Part shown: in pieces, positions 6,332 to 8,748 of the stretch
How positions within the stretch are numbered: position 1 is the stretch's first letter
Layout of the letters: each line of letters starts with the position of its first letter
NCBI GenBank assembly: GCA_035528715.1
Contig: DATKYB010000022.1
Coordinates: forward strand, 1 to 8,748
DNA: 8,748 nt
DNA from: Nitrospinota bacterium
GTDB taxonomy: Bacteria > JADFOP01 > DATKYB01
Direction: 5' to 3'
The notes under the pieces: model-generated
Database searches by the model: none
Told to the model about the DNA's origin: nothing
What the model saw: only the letters and a program-made list of their open reading frames with translations
Position numbers and translations under genes: made by a program

Positions 6332-7046
6332 TGTACTGAAAAAAATAAAGGATAAGGGAGCTTCTGTAAAATTCTTTTTTCTAAAGGAGATTATTAAGGA
6401 GAAAATCAATAGAAAAGGCAGAGCTCAAAGAGAGCTTTTTGAAAAGACGAACTTCACAAATAATGGTAGTAAGGCAAGTGAAGGATTTCTGCCAAATCCT
6501 TTTGATATGGAAATAGAGAAAATGTTAGGGGACGCGAAAAAAAAGGCAGAAACTATAGAAAAAGAAGCTTACTTAAAGGGGGAGAAGAGGGGATTAGAAG
6601 GAGGGAAGAAAAAACTAGACATAACAATCAATGGATTAGAAAAACTATTGGATGAAATACAAAGTCATAAAGAGAAAAAATATCAAGAGGCAGAAAAAGA
6701 ATTATTAGATCTTGTATTATTAATATCAAAAAAGATAATTCAACAGGAAATAACATTAAATAAAAATATCGTCTTAAATATCGTAAAAGCGGCTATTACA
6801 AGTGCCGCAGGGAATGAAGAGATTAAGATTAGAATTAACTCAGAAGACTATGATAACGTAGTTAAATACAAGGAAGAGTTTATCAAATATGTTGATGGAT
6901 TAAAGAATATTTCCTTTGAAGCAGATAATTCAATCCTTCAGGGAGGATGTCTTATAGAGACTATTTATGGTGATATTGATGCTCGATTAGATAAACAATT
7001 AGAGGCCATGAAAGAGAAGTTAATCGCTTCAGTGGAACAAGAATAA
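6324..7046 (+). CDS. fliH: Flagellar assembly protein FliH (export ATPase regulator)
   Basis: FliH is the peripheral-stalk-like partner that binds FliI and links it to the C-ring. The chosen start is TTG at 6324, which gives a 240-residue protein beginning (M)SNVLKK, like the MSxVIK opening of many FliH proteins. It overlaps fliG by 8 bases (TTGTCTAA). A GTG at 6306 would add six residues and is the main alternative. No in-frame ATG exists until well inside the protein. Numbered from the TTG, a basic N-terminus is followed by a long charged coiled coil (about 62-125) that contains a GxxxGxxxG ladder (G86, G90, G94) of the FliH type. The C-terminal FliI-binding domain ends with LQGGCLIET (205-213) and DARLDKQLE (219-227), both family signatures. 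The stop lies 4 bases before fliI. Confidence 0.9.
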   Translation: MSNVLKKIKDKGASVKFFFLKEIIKEKINRKGRAQRELFEKTNFTNNGSKASEGFLPNPFDMEIEKMLGDAKKKAETIEKEAYLKGEKRGLEGGKKKLDITINGLEKLLDEIQSHKEKKYQEAEKELLDLVLLISKKIIQQEITLNKNIVLNIVKAAITSAAGNEEIKIRINSEDYDNVVKYKEEFIKYVDGLKNISFEADNSILQGGCLIETIYGDIDARLDKQLEAMKEKLIASVEQE

Positions 7047-7050
7047 AATT

Positions 7051-8376
7051 ATGAGTGTAAAAGACAGTATTTTAACAAGATTTTCTCCTGTTATAAGTAA
7101 TGCAACTCCCATAAAGGTTCATGGGAAAGTAACTCGAGTTATAGGATTGGTTATTGAGGGTTATGGCCCCAGCACTTCAATAGGCGATTTATGCGATATA
7201 TATTCTCAGAACAACAAGGGTTCAATTAAAGCTGAAGTCGTTGGTTTTAAAGATAATAAGATATTATTAATGCCCCTTGGAGAACTCAGAGGAATAAAAC
7301 CAGGAGATAAAATAATCAAGGGAGAAAACAAGCCAAACATAAAGACAGGCGAAGGACTTTTGGGAAGGGTAATAGATGGATTGGGTGAACCTATTGATCA
7401 TAAAGGCCCTCTTTGTGAAGTTGAAGATGAATATCCCATCTATTCAGAGCCTATTAATCCTCTGAAAAGAAAGAGGATTGCTGAACCATTAGACTTAGGT
7501 ATCAGAACCATTAATGGGCTTCTCACCTGCGGAAAGGGCCAAAGAATAGGAATTTTGTCAGGTACAGGGGTAGGTAAGAGTGTTTTGATGTCAATGATGG
7601 CTAGGAATACTGAGGCAGATATTAATGTTGTTGGTCTGATTGGGGAAAGGGGAAGGGAAGTAAAAGATTTTATTGAAAAGGATTTAAGAGAAGAGGGCTT
7701 GAAAAGGTCAATCGTTGTGGCTGCCACTTCTGATCAGCCTCCTCTTGTAAGAATAAGGGGGGCATTTATAGCAACTGCAATTGCAGAATATTTTAGAGAC
7801 AAGGGCAAAGATGTCCTTCTCATGTTTGATTCGATAACAAGATTTGCGATGGCTCAGAGAGAAATAGGTTTGTCTATAGGAGAACCCCCTACAACAAAGG
7901 GTTATACGCCTTCAGTATTTGCCATTTTACCTAAGCTATTGGAAAGGGGAGGTGCTAAAGAGGGTATGGGAAGTATAACCGGCCTCTACACGGTTTTGGT
8001 TGAAGGAGATGACTTAAGTGAGCCTATCTCAGATGCGGTTCGTGCTATATTAGATGGGCACATTGTTTTATCGAGGAGCTTAGCTTCTCAAAATCACTAT
8101 CCTGCCATAGATGTATTAAATAGTATCAGTCGTTTAATGATAGATATCATCTCTACCGAGCATTTAGAAATGGCTAATCGTTTTAAAAGTGTTCTTGCAA
8201 CTTATAAAGAGGCCGAGGACCTTATTAATTTAGGTGCTTATGTCTCCGGCAGCAATAAAGATATAGATTTTGCCATCAAGACTATAGATAAAATAAATCA
8301 ATATTTAAGGCAGGGAATTGAAGAAAGAGTGTGTCTTCAAGAGAGTATCGATGGGATAAAAGCAATATTTCAATGA
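7051..8376 (+). CDS. fliI: Flagellum-specific export ATPase FliI
   Basis: FliI is the cytoplasmic hexameric ATPase that unloads substrates and chaperones at the flagellar type III export gate, related to the F1 beta subunit. It has 441 residues, the standard length. An N-terminal beta-barrel domain (about 20-95) precedes the catalytic core. Walker A is SGTGVGKS (170-177). GLIGERGREV (195-204) carries the likely catalytic Glu199. The Walker B region LLMFDSITRFAMAQRE (256-271) is followed by IGEPPTTKGYTPSVF (276-290) and LDGHIVLSRSLA (334-345), all strongly FliI-like. Vacuolar/F1 ATPases and virulence-type SctN are related alternatives, but the neighbours and motifs favour FliI. There is no good ribosome-binding site before the ATG, which lies 4 bases after the fliH stop, so it is probably translated by coupling. 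Confidence 0.97.
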   Translation: MSVKDSILTRFSPVISNATPIKVHGKVTRVIGLVIEGYGPSTSIGDLCDIYSQNNKGSIKAEVVGFKDNKILLMPLGELRGIKPGDKIIKGENKPNIKTGEGLLGRVIDGLGEPIDHKGPLCEVEDEYPIYSEPINPLKRKRIAEPLDLGIRTINGLLTCGKGQRIGILSGTGVGKSVLMSMMARNTEADINVVGLIGERGREVKDFIEKDLREEGLKRSIVVAATSDQPPLVRIRGAFIATAIAEYFRDKGKDVLLMFDSITRFAMAQREIGLSIGEPPTTKGYTPSVFAILPKLLERGGAKEGMGSITGLYTVLVEGDDLSEPISDAVRAILDGHIVLSRSLASQNHYPAIDVLNSISRLMIDIISTEHLEMANRFKSVLATYKEAEDLINLGAYVSGSNKDIDFAIKTIDKINQYLRQGIEERVCLQESIDGIKAIFQ

Positions 8377-8381
8377 TATTT

Positions 8382-8385
8382 GAGG
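8382..8385 (+). promoter_or_regulatory. Ribosome-binding site deciding the acetyltransferase start
   Basis: GAGG lies 6 bases before the ATG at 8392 and immediately after the fliI stop region. It favours this ATG over the nearby in-frame TTG codons at 8380 and 8389. Confidence 0.6.
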
Positions 8386-8391
8386 CGCTTG

Positions 8392-8748
8392 ATGGATATA
8401 GAAATAAGAAAGGCGAAACCAGAGGATTATTGGGATATAGTTGATTTTACTAAAAGGATGGGGAATGAAAGGAGCGGTTTTGCAAGTTATATGGCCTTTT
8501 CAGATTATGATATTATCAGAAGGTGTTGTGAATCGAATGACAGGATATTTCTTATTGCTAAAGATAATAGTAATAATGTGGTTGGTCTCTGTACCCTCCT
8601 TTTTGGAAATACATTGATAAATCAAAATCACATAGGAGAGATTGGTGTAGCCGTAGACGAAAAATATAGGGGAAGGGGTATTTCTTCAAAGCTGGTTAAA
8701 GAGATGATCAATATTTCTAGAGACTCAAGTATCAGAATAATAAAAGCC
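8392..8748 (+). CDS. GNAT-family N-acetyltransferase (3' truncated by window edge)
   Basis: The first 119 residues of a protein that looks like a Gcn5-related acetyltransferase, which would transfer an acetyl group from acetyl-CoA to an amine of unknown identity. The N-terminus IRKAKPEDYWDIVDF (5-19) is a typical GNAT strand and helix. The acetyl-CoA-binding motif A is EIGVAVDEKYRGRGISSKLV (83-102). Its pyrophosphate loop reads R93-G-R-G96-I-S98, close to the usual RxxGxG/A but with Ser last. The C-terminal motif and any further domain lie outside the window. GAGG (8382-8385) sits 6 bases before the ATG. An adjacent in-frame TTG at 8389 is a less likely start. The gene begins 15 bases after fliI, so it is probably in the same transcript, at the place where fliJ is common. 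Whether it acts on a flagellar protein, a sugar for flagellin glycosylation, or something unrelated cannot be told. Confidence 0.88.
   Translation, partial: MDIEIRKAKPEDYWDIVDFTKRMGNERSGFASYMAFSDYDIIRRCCESNDRIFLIAKDNSNNVVGLCTLLFGNTLINQNHIGEIGVAVDEKYRGRGISSKLVKEMINISRDSSIRIIKA

Noticed and set aside
7051-8376. Virulence type III secretion ATPase (SctN) instead of FliI
   Set aside because: The gene sits in an unbroken flgBC-fliEFGH cluster and its motifs are FliI-like. No injectisome-specific gene is present.
8373-8441. Short 22-codon ORF starting with the ATGA that overlaps the fliI stop
   Set aside because: The overlap looks like translational coupling, but the frame stops at once and lies within the start of the acetyltransferase gene. 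The ATG at 8392 has the better ribosome-binding site and a GNAT-like product.

Overview
The window is a flagellar basal-body and export operon with its regulators, from a Gram-negative-type bacterium with AT-rich DNA (by eye about one third G+C). All genes lie on the + strand. The layout (sensor kinase and NtrC-type regulator, then flgB-flgC-fliE-fliF-fliG-fliH-fliI behind a sigma-54 promoter) and the kinase H-box wording recall Desulfobacterota ('deltaproteobacteria') and neighbouring phyla. That placement is inferred from the sequence and no finer assignment is justified.

Region 1 (1-2384): the 3' part of a PAS-containing histidine kinase, cut by the left edge, followed 21 bases later by a complete response regulator of the NtrC/FlrC type (receiver, sigma-54-activating AAA+ domain, Fis-type helix-turn-helix). 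Region 2 (2385-2520): a 136-base gap. It holds a well-spaced -24/-12 sigma-54 promoter just before flgB, and upstream of it short dyads and a repeated 10-mer that could be the regulator's binding sites. Region 3 (2521-8376): seven tightly packed flagellar genes encoding the proximal rod (FlgB, FlgC), the rod/MS-ring adaptor (FliE), the MS ring (FliF), the switch protein (FliG), and the export ATPase with its stator-like regulator (FliI, FliH). Gaps are 1 to 30 bases, and fliG overlaps fliH. Region 4 (8392-8748): the start of a GNAT-family acetyltransferase, cut by the right edge, sitting where fliJ is often found.

The simplest reading is a local circuit: the kinase phosphorylates the regulator, which binds upstream of flgB and drives sigma-54 RNA polymerase to transcribe the basal-body operon. 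The individual flagellar genes look ordinary. The points worth checking are the promoter architecture, the G7 tract at the fliG/fliH junction, and the acetyltransferase joined to the flagellar operon. I see no clearly new biological system, RNA gene, mobile element or CRISPR array here.
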